A DNA stretch of 64,000 nucleotides from Clostridiales bacterium (GTDB taxonomy: Bacteria; Bacillota; Clostridia; Christensenellales; Borkfalkiaceae). This document shows, piece by piece, positions 19,567 to 29,508 of this stretch; position 1 is the stretch's first letter, and each line of letters opens with the position of its first letter. The position numbers and the translations under genes are program-made. The stretch is from positions 62,001-126,000 of the forward strand of contig SVHN01000004.1 of the NCBI GenBank assembly GCA_015055805.1. Direction: 5' to 3'. Under the pieces are notes generated by a model. That model was given only the letters and a program-made list of their open reading frames with translations. It had not been told where the DNA came from and did not search any database.

Positions 19567-19743
19567 TTGTAAAAAACTCTTTTTTATTTATATTACCAAA
19601 AATTTACAGACTAGTCAATATTAAAAAATAATTGTTATACCTAGAATCTAAATAAATCACATTATATTAAATTGTTAAATTTGCTCGCAAAAATTCTAGA
19701 AAAATTCCGACAAAAGGAACTTGACTACTCAACGCACATTCAA

Positions 19744-19781
19744 AAACGGGCGTTTTTACACAAAAAACACCCGTTTTTTAG
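19744..19781. terminator. Terminator-like hairpin
   Basis: AAAACGGGCGTTTTTacacaaAAAACACCCGTTTTTT. Confidence 0.65.
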
Positions 19782-19818
19782 CATTTTTCACATATCTACA
19801 CGAATTTTTAAGCCCCTA

Positions 19819-19861
19819 AAAATCCCTGTGTCGGTGGTTCGATTCCGCCCCGAGGCACCAA
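19819..19861 (+). repeat. 43-nt direct repeat of tRNA-Phe 3' half (copy of 8272-8314); candidate att site
   Basis: AAAATCCCTGTGTCGGTGGTTCGATTCCGCCCCGAGGCACCAA identical in both places. Confidence 0.85.
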
Positions 19862-19905
19862 ATCGTTAGTTGCAACTAAAAAGGTTGCGACTGACGATTT
19901 TTTGT
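19861..19905 (+). terminator. Intrinsic terminator following tRNA-Phe fragment
   Basis: AATCGTTAGTTGCAAC-taaaaag-GTTGCGACTGACGATTTTTTG. Confidence 0.75.
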
Positions 19906-20002
19906 TGCTTGTATAGTAAACCACCTGCTATGCGGGTGGTGGGAAAAGCCTACGGCTATGGACATAAAAAGGCTCTTTGTCAAATGTTGAGGTGTTTTTC
20001 TT

Positions 20003-21040
20003 TTATACACCAACATTTATTTTAGACCCCATTAAATCAAACTTCCCTTCCTCATATATATCGCATATTAATTTTTGAATTTTCAACGCTTCTTCACCGC
20101 TTATAAACGGCTCCCTATTATTTTCGACCGCATCATAAAAATCAGCTATTTGGCGAATATGTTGGAACCCCCAGTAATCTTTACCGCCTTCATAATCAAT
20201 GTTGCCAACGTCGGTTTTAGCCGTTAAAACCCTACCATCGTTAAAAGTTATTATAGCATCGTCATAACTCATAATAACCTTACCATTTTCGCAGAGAAGT
20301 CTTATTTCAATAGGTTCGTCTATGCCATAGTTATTCATTGCCCAAAACGCTAGCGTTGCGCCGTTTTTATAGCGAATAAAACCTTCGCCCGTATCGTCAA
20401 CTTCCATAATCGAGTGCCCACGATTTGCTAGGTGGGCTTGTACCGATATAGGTTGGTCGTTAATAAACCAGTTCGCAAGGTCGATAGAGTGTATTGCTTG
20501 GTCAATAATTACACCACCGCCCTCTTTATCCCAAGTACCTTTCCAGTCGGAAAGCGAATAGTATTCGTCGGGTTTACACCACGTCAACACAACTCTTGCA
20601 GATATTACCTTGCCTAAATTTCCGTTTTCAAGATTTTCCTTTACGAGTTTTGAAGTATCGTTGTACCTACATTGAAAAATAATGCCGTATTTTAGACCTT
20701 TTTCCTTTGCTAGTTTTACGTTCTCTATAGCATCTTCATATTTTATCGCCATAGGCTTTTCACAAAGCACGTTTACACCGTGTTCTAACGCGTATTTAGA
20801 AATTATAGGGTGCAAATAATGTGGAACGCATACGTGAACCACGTCAAGTTTTTCCTTTTCGATAAGTTCTTTATAATCGTAGTATGCCTTGCAAGCATAT
20901 TTATTCGCCGCTTTATCCGCTCTATCCTTTTTTACATCGCATACAGCAACAATTTGAGCGTTATTTAGGTGATGCGCGCTAGTTGCGTGCATGGTAAAAA
21001 TATTACCGCAACCGATTATCGCTACTTTAAGCATTTTCAA
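20003..21040 (-). CDS. Gfo/Idh/MocA family oxidoreductase
   Basis: VAIIGCGNIFTMHATSAHHL; NVLCEKPMAIKYED; GGGVIIDQAIHSIDLANW. Confidence 0.93.
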   Translation of the reverse strand: MKMLKVAIIGCGNIFTMHATSAHHLNNAQIVAVCDVKKDRADKAANKYACKAYYDYKELIEKEKLDVVHVCVPHYLHPIISKYALEHGVNVLCEKPMAIKYEDAIENVKLAKEKGLKYGIIFQCRYNDTSKLVKENLENGNLGKVISARVVLTWCKPDEYYSLSDWKGTWDKEGGGVIIDQAIHSIDLANWFINDQPISVQAHLANRGHSIMEVDDTGEGFIRYKNGATLAFWAMNNYGIDEPIEIRLLCENGKVIMSYDDAIITFNDGRVLTAKTDVGNIDYEGGKDYWGFQHIRQIADFYDAVENNREPFISGEEALKIQKLICDIYEEGKFDLMGSKINVGV

Positions 21041-21998
21041 TCTCCTTTAGTACAAACTCGAGCGACTTTGCCGCATCTTTTAAGGTCGCCTTTTCTATCT
21101 TTTCACCAGATTTTATTCTGTCGGTAAAATATACTAGTTCGTTGTAGTATCCGCCCAAATCAGAAATATTTCCGCCCTTATAACCGCCTGTTAGTTCTTT
21201 CTTTTCTATTTTAATTTCGCTTGTACCGTCAGCAGTATAGCAGATAAATTTTCCGCCGGCATTTTCTACCGTTGCCTTTTCAAATACAACTCTAAAAGTC
21301 GCTTCAAATGGATAACTTTCGGGCAAGCCCCACGTTCCCTCAACGCCTACCACGAAGTCTTTGTATTGCATTATTGTATTTATATAAGAATTTTTCTCAC
21401 CTATAACGTTTTTAATACTTGTAAACTTTTCAGGTTCACCAAACACAGACAAAACGTAGTCGGTATCGTGGACGTGTAGATCCTGTGCCGCACCGCCCGA
21501 ACGCCTTGCGTCAAGTAACCAGTCTTGCCAACCCCAGGTAGGAGTTGGGCTTATTCTTCTAAAGTTAGCGTTTACAACTTTTCCGTATTTGCCACTTTCT
21601 ATTATCTTTTTAAGTTCAACGTATTCGTCCCAAAACCTTATTACTTGACCAACTTGAACCTGACAACCGGTTTCTTTTGACTTTTCAATCATAAGCTTTG
21701 CTTGTTCGATGTTTAACGCAACGGGTTTTTCAACAAAAAGATATTTAACTTTTTCCATTGCTTTAATAGCGTATTCAGCGTGAAGATAAGTGGGAAGACA
21801 AATATCAATAACGTCAACGTCGGCGTTGTTGATTAAATCTAAGCCGTCGGAAAAAATTTCTGCGCCGTTTGCTAGTTCTTCTGCCTTTTCTCTTCTCACG
21901 TCAGCGACCGCACCAAGTATTACGCCGTCAATATTTTTATAACAGTTTGCGTGCATAGCACCCATAAAACCACAACCGATTAAACCTACTTTTATCAT
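21027..21998 (-). CDS. Gfo/Idh/MocA family oxidoreductase
   Basis: VGLIGCGFMGAMHANCY; YLFVEKPVALNIEQA; SGGAAQDLHVHDTDYV. Confidence 0.93.
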   Translation of the reverse strand: MIKVGLIGCGFMGAMHANCYKNIDGVILGAVADVRREKAEELANGAEIFSDGLDLINNADVDVIDICLPTYLHAEYAIKAMEKVKYLFVEKPVALNIEQAKLMIEKSKETGCQVQVGQVIRFWDEYVELKKIIESGKYGKVVNANFRRISPTPTWGWQDWLLDARRSGGAAQDLHVHDTDYVLSVFGEPEKFTSIKNVIGEKNSYINTIMQYKDFVVGVEGTWGLPESYPFEATFRVVFEKATVENAGGKFICYTADGTSEIKIEKKELTGGYKGGNISDLGGYYNELVYFTDRIKSGEKIEKATLKDAAKSLEFVLKEIENA

Positions 21999-21999
21999 A

Positions 22000-22839
22000 C
22001 TATTTTCTCCTTAAAATTTTATCCATTGAATTTGAAGTGTTGTAAATAATAGTTTCAGAATAATGCTTATAATTTGGTATCATTTCAGCAGATACCCAAC
22101 CATCGTAACCTATTTCATTAAGAGCATTCATGACTTCGGGATAGTTGACGTCTCCTGCTAGTAAATCTACAAACCCGTGCAGTCCCCCCGCCTGCAATCT
22201 GTAATCTTTGAAGTGCACTTTCTTTATTCTCTTGCCTAAAATTCTAACCCAGTCTTCGGGATAAGAGCAGTATAATGTATTACCTATATCAAGATAACTT
22301 CCCACGTAATCGCTGTCAATTTTATCAATAAAGTCACGCATTTCCATAGGCGACAATAAAAACTTGTTCCAAACGTTTTCTAAGCCAATGTTAACTTTTG
22401 CTTGTTCAGCGTAGCACTTTAACTCGTTAACTCCTTCTAACGCTCTGTCATATACCACGTCATATGCAACCTTTTTTTCGGGCATAGAAAATTCCACGTT
22501 CACCGCACCAGGAATAACTAGCACTGTATCCGCCCCTAACCCTTTTGCCGTATCGATCTGTTTTTTTATCATATCTTTTGCTTTCTGGCGGATATTTACG
22601 TCATCGTCGCTCAATCTGTAATTCCAACATAGTCCGCACGACAAGCTGTAAAGGGATAACCCTAAGTCGTCCGCAATGCTTTTTATTTCTTTTATCTCTT
22701 TATCGCTAGCGTTTATCGACAACTCACCGTCGCCGTTAAGCGCAAGTTCTACCCCCTCAAAACCTGCGTCTTTTGCAAGAATGAGGTTGTCTTTAATGGT
22801 GGAACTAGGAAACGACCATATATTAATGCCTTTTTTCAT
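22000..22839 (-). CDS. Sugar phosphate isomerase/epimerase (xylose isomerase-like TIM barrel)
   Basis: GINIWSFPSS...GLENVWNKFLLSPMEMRDFID...VGSYLDIGNTLYCSYPEDW; start MKKGINIW at 22839. Confidence 0.9.
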   Translation of the reverse strand: MKKGINIWSFPSSTIKDNLILAKDAGFEGVELALNGDGELSINASDKEIKEIKSIADDLGLSLYSLSCGLCWNYRLSDDDVNIRQKAKDMIKKQIDTAKGLGADTVLVIPGAVNVEFSMPEKKVAYDVVYDRALEGVNELKCYAEQAKVNIGLENVWNKFLLSPMEMRDFIDKIDSDYVGSYLDIGNTLYCSYPEDWVRILGKRIKKVHFKDYRLQAGGLHGFVDLLAGDVNYPEVMNALNEIGYDGWVSAEMIPNYKHYSETIIYNTSNSMDKILRRK

Positions 22840-22891
22840 AAAATTCTCCTTGATTTTGTTCTTTAATTTTGATATAATCATTATAGGCTAA

Positions 22892-22910
22892 ACTGTTCGG
22901 CTTGAACAGT
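22892..22910. promoter_or_regulatory. Inverted-repeat operator candidate ACTGTTC-N5-GAACAGT
   Basis: Perfect 7-bp inverted repeat overlapping the -35 position of a minus-strand TATAAT in the divergent intergenic region. Confidence 0.55.
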
Positions 22911-22969
22911 CATTTTTTTATCCTACAAGTTCAAAATCGTCCACAATGAATTTATAAGGAAAACTTAAT

Positions 22970-23851
22970 ATGAAAGCAACTTACATAAAAACACAGTTAA
23001 AAACTATAATCAACGTGTCTAAAATAGTTACCATACATTACTACGAGTTTGACAAAACTTTTGATTTCAAGGGTGAAAAGCACGACTTTTGGGAAATGGT
23101 ATACGTCGATAAAGGACAAGTGGAAGTTCAAAGCGAAAAAGAAACTATTATATTAAAGCAAGGGGAAATAATTTTTCATAAGCCGAACGAGTTCCACGCA
23201 ATAAAAGCGCACGAGTCATCTCCTAACTTTTTCGTTATATCGTTCGTGTGTTCTTCCCCGTCAATGAAATATTTTGAAAAACACCATACCGTTCTAAACA
23301 AAACGCTAAAGCCGTTTATCTCGTCGCTAATAAGCGAATCCGAAAGCACCTACGTTATCCCGAAAAACGATACACAGCTTAAAAAACTCGACAAGAAAGA
23401 ACAAGCGGTTATAGGCGGAGAACAACTGATAAAAACCTATTTAGAACAACTTTTAATTTTGCTAATAAGGAACGTGTTAAAAATAGGCAGTTCGGAAATT
23501 TTTCCTAGCAAAGTAAGTATGGAAAACCACCTTGTCGTATCTATAAAAAATTATGTTGAAGATAATGTTTATAAGCCGTTTAGAATTTTAGACCTTTGTA
23601 ATTCTCTTGGGTACAGCAAGAGCTATTTAAGTAAGATTTTTCAAAGTCAAACGGGCAACACTATTGCAAGCTTTGCGACTGAAATAAAGATTAAAAAAGC
23701 CAAGCAGTTAATAAGGGACGGCGAATATAATTTTTCGCAGATATCAGACCTATTGTCCTTTGATAATCCACAGTATTTTTCAAGGGTATTTAAGCACGTG
23801 ACCAACATGACGCCAACAGAATTTAAGTTGTCGCTAAATTTTAACATATAA
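22970..23851 (+). CDS. AraC family transcriptional regulator (cupin + HTH)
   Basis: Cupin N-terminus; C-terminal double HTH (FSQISDLLSFDNPQYFSRVFKHVTNMTPTEFK). Confidence 0.93.
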   Translation: MKATYIKTQLKTIINVSKIVTIHYYEFDKTFDFKGEKHDFWEMVYVDKGQVEVQSEKETIILKQGEIIFHKPNEFHAIKAHESSPNFFVISFVCSSPSMKYFEKHHTVLNKTLKPFISSLISESESTYVIPKNDTQLKKLDKKEQAVIGGEQLIKTYLEQLLILLIRNVLKIGSSEIFPSKVSMENHLVVSIKNYVEDNVYKPFRILDLCNSLGYSKSYLSKIFQSQTGNTIASFATEIKIKKAKQLIRDGEYNFSQISDLLSFDNPQYFSRVFKHVTNMTPTEFKLSLNFNI

Positions 23852-23877
23852 AGGATAGTTTAAAATGTAATACAACA

Positions 23878-23912
23878 AAAAAGTCGTGAGAACAATCAAT
23901 GTTTTCACGACT
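23878..23912. terminator. Convergent terminator
   Basis: AAAGTCGTGAGAACA-atcaa-TGTTTTCACGACTTT. Confidence 0.75.
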
Positions 23913-23932
23913 TTAATTTAATTCAAATTTAG

Positions 23933-25327
23933 TTATATAACTATAACGCCAAACTGGTCAAGTATTCCCGAAACAAGTATTATAAATATGCAAATCGGAG
24001 CAACGTATTTAATTATAACGTTGAAATATGTGTTTAAATTCTTATTTTTATCTATACCTATTTCTTTTGGCATTATATTTTTATCAATAAACCACCCGGC
24101 AATCACGCAAGTTATTATCGATACTATCGGCAACAACACGTAATTTGACAAAATATCAAAGCTGTCAAGTATATCTTTACCGAGTATTCTTACGTCACCA
24201 AGCACACCATATCCGAGCGAAGAAAGTGATCCCAAAACTAAAACGATCGAGAACACAATAACGCACGCAGTAACTCTCTTCATTCTGCCGTCTTCACAAA
24301 GAACTGCTACTATCGCCTCAACTAGCGACACAGACGAGGTTACAGCCGCAAACAATACTAAAATAAAAAATATTACACCTATAACCCTACCGCCTGGTAG
24401 TTCGTTGAATATGTTAGTAAGCTGAATAAACATAAGGCTTGGACCTGGCTTTGCGAGAGCATTTGAAGGATCAACAGAAAACGCAAAAACCGCAGGAATA
24501 ACAATTAATGATGCGACGATTGCAAAAAGACTATCAAATATAGCTATTTGCATTGAAGAACTTTTAATACTAACGTCTTTCTTCATATATGAGCCGTACG
24601 TAATCATAATACACATGCCGATTGACATTGAGTAGAAAAGCTGTCCTAACGCGCCGAGAACCGTCTCAAACCCGAAATTACCAAAATCAGGTATAAGAGT
24701 ATACCCTACGCCTTCCCACGCGCCCTTTTGGCACAAAACGTACACCATCAAAAACAAAGAAATGATCGCTAAAGCAGGCATTAATATTTTGCTCATTTTT
24801 TCAATGCCCTTCTGCACGCCAAAAGCAACTATAACAACGGTTATAACTGCAAAAATAAAGAAAAACAAAAGTGGCTGCCAAGTATCTGAAACGAAACCAC
24901 CAAAAAACGCCGACGTGTCAACACCACTACCAACAAGCCCTTCAGCACCGATTAGGAACGACCAGCCGTATTTTACAACCCAGCCACCTATTACACAATA
25001 ATACGGAACAATTAATATTGGAACTACTACACACAGATAACCAAACCATTTAAATTTGGGATTGAGTTTAGTAAACGCGCCGATAACGCTTTTCCCTGTG
25101 TTACGACCTATTGCAATTTCAAGCATTAAAAGCGTTAGTCCAAAAAACACGGCAAGCAATATGTAAGTAAGTATAAATATACCCCCACCATAACGTGCGG
25201 TCAAATATGGAAAACGCCAAAGATTGCCAAGCCCAACAGCAGAACCTGCCGCAGACAAAACAAAACCGAGTTTGCCTGAAAACCCTAGGTGTTTTTTTTC
25301 GGTAAATTGATTTATTTGTTCTTCCAT
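23933..25327 (-). CDS. Sodium-dependent neurotransmitter symporter family (NSS) transporter
   Basis: LGFVLSAAGSAVGLGNLWRFPYL signature; about 11 TM segments. Confidence 0.94.
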   Translation of the reverse strand: MEEQINQFTEKKHLGFSGKLGFVLSAAGSAVGLGNLWRFPYLTARYGGGIFILTYILLAVFFGLTLLMLEIAIGRNTGKSVIGAFTKLNPKFKWFGYLCVVVPILIVPYYCVIGGWVVKYGWSFLIGAEGLVGSGVDTSAFFGGFVSDTWQPLLFFFIFAVITVVIVAFGVQKGIEKMSKILMPALAIISLFLMVYVLCQKGAWEGVGYTLIPDFGNFGFETVLGALGQLFYSMSIGMCIMITYGSYMKKDVSIKSSSMQIAIFDSLFAIVASLIVIPAVFAFSVDPSNALAKPGPSLMFIQLTNIFNELPGGRVIGVIFFILVLFAAVTSSVSLVEAIVAVLCEDGRMKRVTACVIVFSIVLVLGSLSSLGYGVLGDVRILGKDILDSFDILSNYVLLPIVSIITCVIAGWFIDKNIMPKEIGIDKNKNLNTYFNVIIKYVAPICIFIILVSGILDQFGVIVI

Positions 25328-25341
25328 TGTTATATTAATCC

Positions 25342-26166
25342 TTATTTTAATTTAATTATTTCTTCTAGTACTGAATCAAGATAATCACCAGAGAATTCTT
25401 CAATATTTCCACCGTCAGACAATGCGGCAAACTTAGAATCAATTGGCAATTTTGCTACGGTTTTTATACCAAACTCGCTTGCAGTTTCTTCAATCTTACT
25501 CTCACCGAAAATACTAATTTCTTTACCACAGTCTGGGCATTTATAATAAGACATATTTTCAACGATACCAAGTACGGGAATATTCATAAGATTTGCCATT
25601 TTCACAGCCTTACCAACTATCATAGAAACCAGTTCTTGCGGCGAAGTAACAATTATTATACCATCAACAGGTAAAGACTGGAATACTGTTAAAGGAACGT
25701 CACCTGTTCCCGGAGGCATGTCAACAAACATAAAATCCACTTCGTTCCAAACGACGTCGGTCCAGAACTGTTTTACTGCCCCTGCAATAACAGGACCTCT
25801 CCACACCACGGGATCGTTTTCATTTTCTAGCAAAAGGTTAATTGACATTACTTCAATACCTGTTTTGGTAATTGCAGGAAGTAAAAACTTATCGTCCATA
25901 GCCTGTGCTTTTTCGGTAAGTCCAAACATTTTTGGTACTGACGGGCCAGTAATATCTGCATCTAGTATTGCAGTTTTAAATCCTTTTCTCTTTGTAAGAA
26001 CTGACAATATTCCTGAAACCAAAGATTTACCGACACCACCCTTGCCGCTAACGATACCGATCACCTTTTTTACGTTGCTAAGTTCGTTCTGTTTTTCCTT
26101 AAAGTCCTTCTTTTCTTTGCAATCTTTTGAAGAACATGTCGAACAATCGTGTGTACATTCACTCAT
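25342..26166 (-). CDS. Mrp/NBP35 family P-loop ATPase (Fe-S cluster carrier)
   Basis: GIVSGKGGVGKSLVSG, DMPPGTGDVPLT, CPDCGKEI. Confidence 0.94.
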   Translation of the reverse strand: MSECTHDCSTCSSKDCKEKKDFKEKQNELSNVKKVIGIVSGKGGVGKSLVSGILSVLTKRKGFKTAILDADITGPSVPKMFGLTEKAQAMDDKFLLPAITKTGIEVMSINLLLENENDPVVWRGPVIAGAVKQFWTDVVWNEVDFMFVDMPPGTGDVPLTVFQSLPVDGIIIVTSPQELVSMIVGKAVKMANLMNIPVLGIVENMSYYKCPDCGKEISIFGESKIEETASEFGIKTVAKLPIDSKFAALSDGGNIEEFSGDYLDSVLEEIIKLK

Positions 26167-26206
26167 AATTATCTCCTTCGCTATTTTAAGTCTTTGCTTT
26201 TTTATA

Positions 26207-26752
26207 TTAAAAATTCAATGATTTACAATCTACGTTTTCAAAAGTAACGTCATTATCGCAGCAACAAGCAGTTATAACAAATTCATCACCGTCTTTGTTT
26301 ACAATGCTATACTTAAACGCACCTGCTTTGCCGCATTTAAACTTGCTCTCTTCTTTTGTCCAACAATAGGTAAGATTTTGTATCTCATTTAACTCTTTGA
26401 CATTTTTACAATCAAATCTACGTTTTATTCTCAAAATCTTTTCGTTGCATTTTTCAACGTCAACGCCTATTGATTTATCAGACAATGCAACGGCAATTAA
26501 ATTACCGCTGTGTGAAATGGAAAAATAAATTCTGTCGTTTTTTTCAACCCATTGCCCGCTGTCATGCAATTGAAACTCATAGTTAGAATCTTTTGTTACA
26601 TATTCAAGAAGTTTCCAAACAAAATAACTCTGTTTTTTTCTATCCAAGTTGTTAATGGAATTAACATAATCAACTCTTTCTTTACAAGATAGATTTGAAA
26701 AATTACAGCAAGATAGCATATCGTCAATAACCGAATAATAAACTTTACTCAT
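26207..26752 (-). CDS. 4'-phosphopantetheinyl transferase superfamily protein
   Basis: FSISHSGNLIAVALSDKSIGVDVEKC...WTKEESKFKC. Confidence 0.9.
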   Translation of the reverse strand: MSKVYYSVIDDMLSCCNFSNLSCKERVDYVNSINNLDRKKQSYFVWKLLEYVTKDSNYEFQLHDSGQWVEKNDRIYFSISHSGNLIAVALSDKSIGVDVEKCNEKILRIKRRFDCKNVKELNEIQNLTYCWTKEESKFKCGKAGAFKYSIVNKDGDEFVITACCCDNDVTFENVDCKSLNF

Positions 26753-26901
26753 TTATTCATTATATCAAACATTTTAAGAAAGGGCAAATTTAGTTAAGGT
26801 ATTTACTAAAAAATTTTATATAAATTTATTTTTTTTGAAAAAGCCTTGCAAATATATAACTTTCGTGATAGAATAAATATTATTTATTTAAGGAGAATAT
26901 C

Positions 26902-27444
26902 ATGAATATTTGGCACGACATAGAAAGTAATAGAATTAAACCCGAAGAATTTATTGCCGTAGTTGAAATAAGCAAAGGCTCCAAGCAAAAATACGAAATG
27001 GACAAAAAGACGGGACTATTGCGTCTTGACAGAATCCTATACACTTCTACACACTACCCTGCAAATTACGGATTTATTCCGCACACGTTAGCAGCCGATA
27101 ATGACCCACTCGACGTACTAATTCTCTGTTCAGAAAGTCTTATTCCTATGAGTTTAGTTAAGTGTTACCCTATCGGCGTTATAATAATGAACGATAACGG
27201 CGCGGTAGACGAAAAAATTATAGCAATCCCCGACACCGATCCAAACTACAATACCTATAAAAGTATCCACGACTTGCCAGTGCATATTTTTGAAGAAATG
27301 AGACACTTTTTCTCCGTATATAAACAGTTAGAGAATAAAAACACTACGGTTGACGTTGCATCAGATAAAGACGTTGCAGTTAAAATAATTGAGCAATCTA
27401 TGGAAAATTATAAAGTTCATCTTTACGAACTTACCGCAAAATAA
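26902..27444 (+). CDS. ppa: Inorganic pyrophosphatase
   Basis: Family I PPase motifs (YPANYGFIPHTLAADNDPLDVLIL). Confidence 0.95.
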   Translation: MNIWHDIESNRIKPEEFIAVVEISKGSKQKYEMDKKTGLLRLDRILYTSTHYPANYGFIPHTLAADNDPLDVLILCSESLIPMSLVKCYPIGVIIMNDNGAVDEKIIAIPDTDPNYNTYKSIHDLPVHIFEEMRHFFSVYKQLENKNTTVDVASDKDVAVKIIEQSMENYKVHLYELTAK

Positions 27445-27460
27445 TACTTAGACAACATAA

Positions 27461-27489
27461 AAGCAGCAAAGAAATTTGCTGCTTTTTCT
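27461..27489. terminator. Convergent terminator
   Basis: AGCAGCAAA-gaaa-TTTGCTGCTTTTTC. Confidence 0.8.
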
Positions 27490-27501
27490 CATTATAAATG
27501 A

Positions 27502-28695
27502 TTATATCAATCCACAATCTTTTGCAAGAGCCTTAAACGCAGGCAACGAATTTTTAATTCTATTATTATCGACGCAATATGCTATTCTTACGTAACCATT
27601 TACACCAAAATCATCACAAGGCACGACTAAGATTTCATATTGCTTTGCCTTCTCGTAAAACTCAGTAGCGTTTTTAAAAGGTGATTTAACAAATAAATAG
27701 AACGCGCCGTCAGGCTTTACGCACTCAAAACCGTACTCCGTCAAAGCATTGTAAATCAAATCGCGATTTTCTTTATACGCGCTTATATTAACCTTTGCGT
27801 TTATGCATGACATAACGACCTTTTGGAACATACTTGGAGCGCAAACGTAACCAAGAGAGCGTCCAGCCCCACAAACAGCCAAATATACGTCTTTTGAATC
27901 AATCATCAACGGATTAACTGCAATATACCCTATCCTTTCACCCGGCAATGATAATGATTTAGAATACGAATAACAAATTAAGGTATTATTATAATAATTC
28001 ATTAAATACGGAACATTTATATCATTATAAACAAGTTCACGGTACGGCTCGTCCGCAATAAGATAAATAACCTTATTATACTCTTTCTGTTTTCTTTCAA
28101 GAATTTCGCAAACCTTACTAATGGTATCTTCTGTGTACACAACACCACTTGGATTATTTGGTGAATTAATTATAACAGCCTTTGTCTTTGGCGTTATTTT
28201 ACTTTCAAAATCTTCAACGTTGATTTGGAAGGTTTTTTCTTCAGGATCAGAAACAACAAGTGTTCCGCCAGCGTTTTGTACAAATACTCTATATTCAGTA
28301 AAGAATGGAGCAAAAACAATGCACTCGTCCCCCTCGTTGAACACGGCTTTTAGGCAAATTGAAAGTGATGCCGCTGCGCCGCACGTCATATAGATGTCGT
28401 TCGCAGAAAGATTTAACCCAAATTTATCGTTAATGCTGTCGGATATGGTTTTTCTAACCGTAAAATCGCCTTGCGCAGACGTGTAGCCGTGAAGCGCTGT
28501 TGAATTCTCATTATCTAGCAAATCTTTAATAGCTCGACTTACTTCCTTAGGCGGTTCAACGCTAGGATTTCCAAGACTAAAATCAAAAACTTTATCTGCT
28601 CCGATTTCAGCGGCGCGGACTTTACTATATTCAAAGATTTCTCTTATTATTGAACGTTTACTCCCAAGCTCATAGGCTTTTTTGTTTATATTCAT
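27502..28695 (-). CDS. PLP-dependent aminotransferase (class I/II)
   Basis: INSPNNPSGVVYTED, SYSKSLSLPGERIGY. Confidence 0.93.
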   Translation of the reverse strand: MNINKKAYELGSKRSIIREIFEYSKVRAAEIGADKVFDFSLGNPSVEPPKEVSRAIKDLLDNENSTALHGYTSAQGDFTVRKTISDSINDKFGLNLSANDIYMTCGAAASLSICLKAVFNEGDECIVFAPFFTEYRVFVQNAGGTLVVSDPEEKTFQINVEDFESKITPKTKAVIINSPNNPSGVVYTEDTISKVCEILERKQKEYNKVIYLIADEPYRELVYNDINVPYLMNYYNNTLICYSYSKSLSLPGERIGYIAVNPLMIDSKDVYLAVCGAGRSLGYVCAPSMFQKVVMSCINAKVNISAYKENRDLIYNALTEYGFECVKPDGAFYLFVKSPFKNATEFYEKAKQYEILVVPCDDFGVNGYVRIAYCVDNNRIKNSLPAFKALAKDCGLI

Positions 28696-28703
28696 AACTC
28701 TCC

Positions 28704-29507
28704 TTACAAATCAAGCAACTTGATTGCATTTTTATAGAATATTTTTTCTTCAGTTTCTTTGTCAAGTCCGTACGACTTTAATATTTCTACGTCCGACTTA
28801 ATCTCTCGCCACGGGCAATCGGTTGCAAAAAGAATTCTATCGTCGCCGTGCTTATAAAGTATATCCTTAAATGTTTTTTCACTAATTTCGTGTAGTGTAA
28901 AAGCCGTATCAAAATACACCTTTTCTCCAGCTAAAACATTTAATACCGTATTCCATTGCTTATGACCGCCGTAATGCGCAAGCACGAATTTATCGTGCTT
29001 TACTTCTTGTATAACTTCTAAAACCATTTCTGGCGGGCACTTTACAGTTTCACCCAAATAACCGTCGTCTACACCTGCGTGTGTTACAACTATTAAATCA
29101 TATTTTTTTGCGCATTTAAGGATATTAACGTAACCGTCAATATTGATAAACGAATTTTGATAATCGGGATGAATTTTAACGCCTTTGATACCATTATCTT
29201 TTAAAAATTTTAGTTTTCCGTCAATGTCTTCGCAATCAGGGTGAATACCGCCGAAAGATATTATTTTTTTATTTTCTGGATTAGCATTGATTCCGCAAAC
29301 AAATTTTGTAACACTATCAAACTGTGTCGGCTTTGTTAAAACTGGAAGTGCGACTGCCATATCTATCCCTGCTCGGTCAATTGCTTTTAATAAACCCGCA
29401 ACCGTTCCGTCCGTACACGGATTCCCATTTGAACGCTCTTTTAGTGCATTTATTGTTGGTTGAGCAATTTTATCAGGAAAAACGTGCGTATGAAAATCTA
29501 TTATCAT
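28704..29507 (-). CDS. Amidohydrolase family protein
   Basis: MIIDFHTHVFPDKIA; GVKIHPDYQ; ILFATDCPWRE. Confidence 0.9.
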   Translation of the reverse strand: MIIDFHTHVFPDKIAQPTINALKERSNGNPCTDGTVAGLLKAIDRAGIDMAVALPVLTKPTQFDSVTKFVCGINANPENKKIISFGGIHPDCEDIDGKLKFLKDNGIKGVKIHPDYQNSFINIDGYVNILKCAKKYDLIVVTHAGVDDGYLGETVKCPPEMVLEVIQEVKHDKFVLAHYGGHKQWNTVLNVLAGEKVYFDTAFTLHEISEKTFKDILYKHGDDRILFATDCPWREIKSDVEILKSYGLDKETEEKIFYKNAIKLLDL

Positions 29508-29508
29508 A

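Noticed and set aside
25718-26221. 167-aa plus-strand ORF antisense to Mrp
   Set aside because: Shadow ORF of a conserved P-loop ATPase gene
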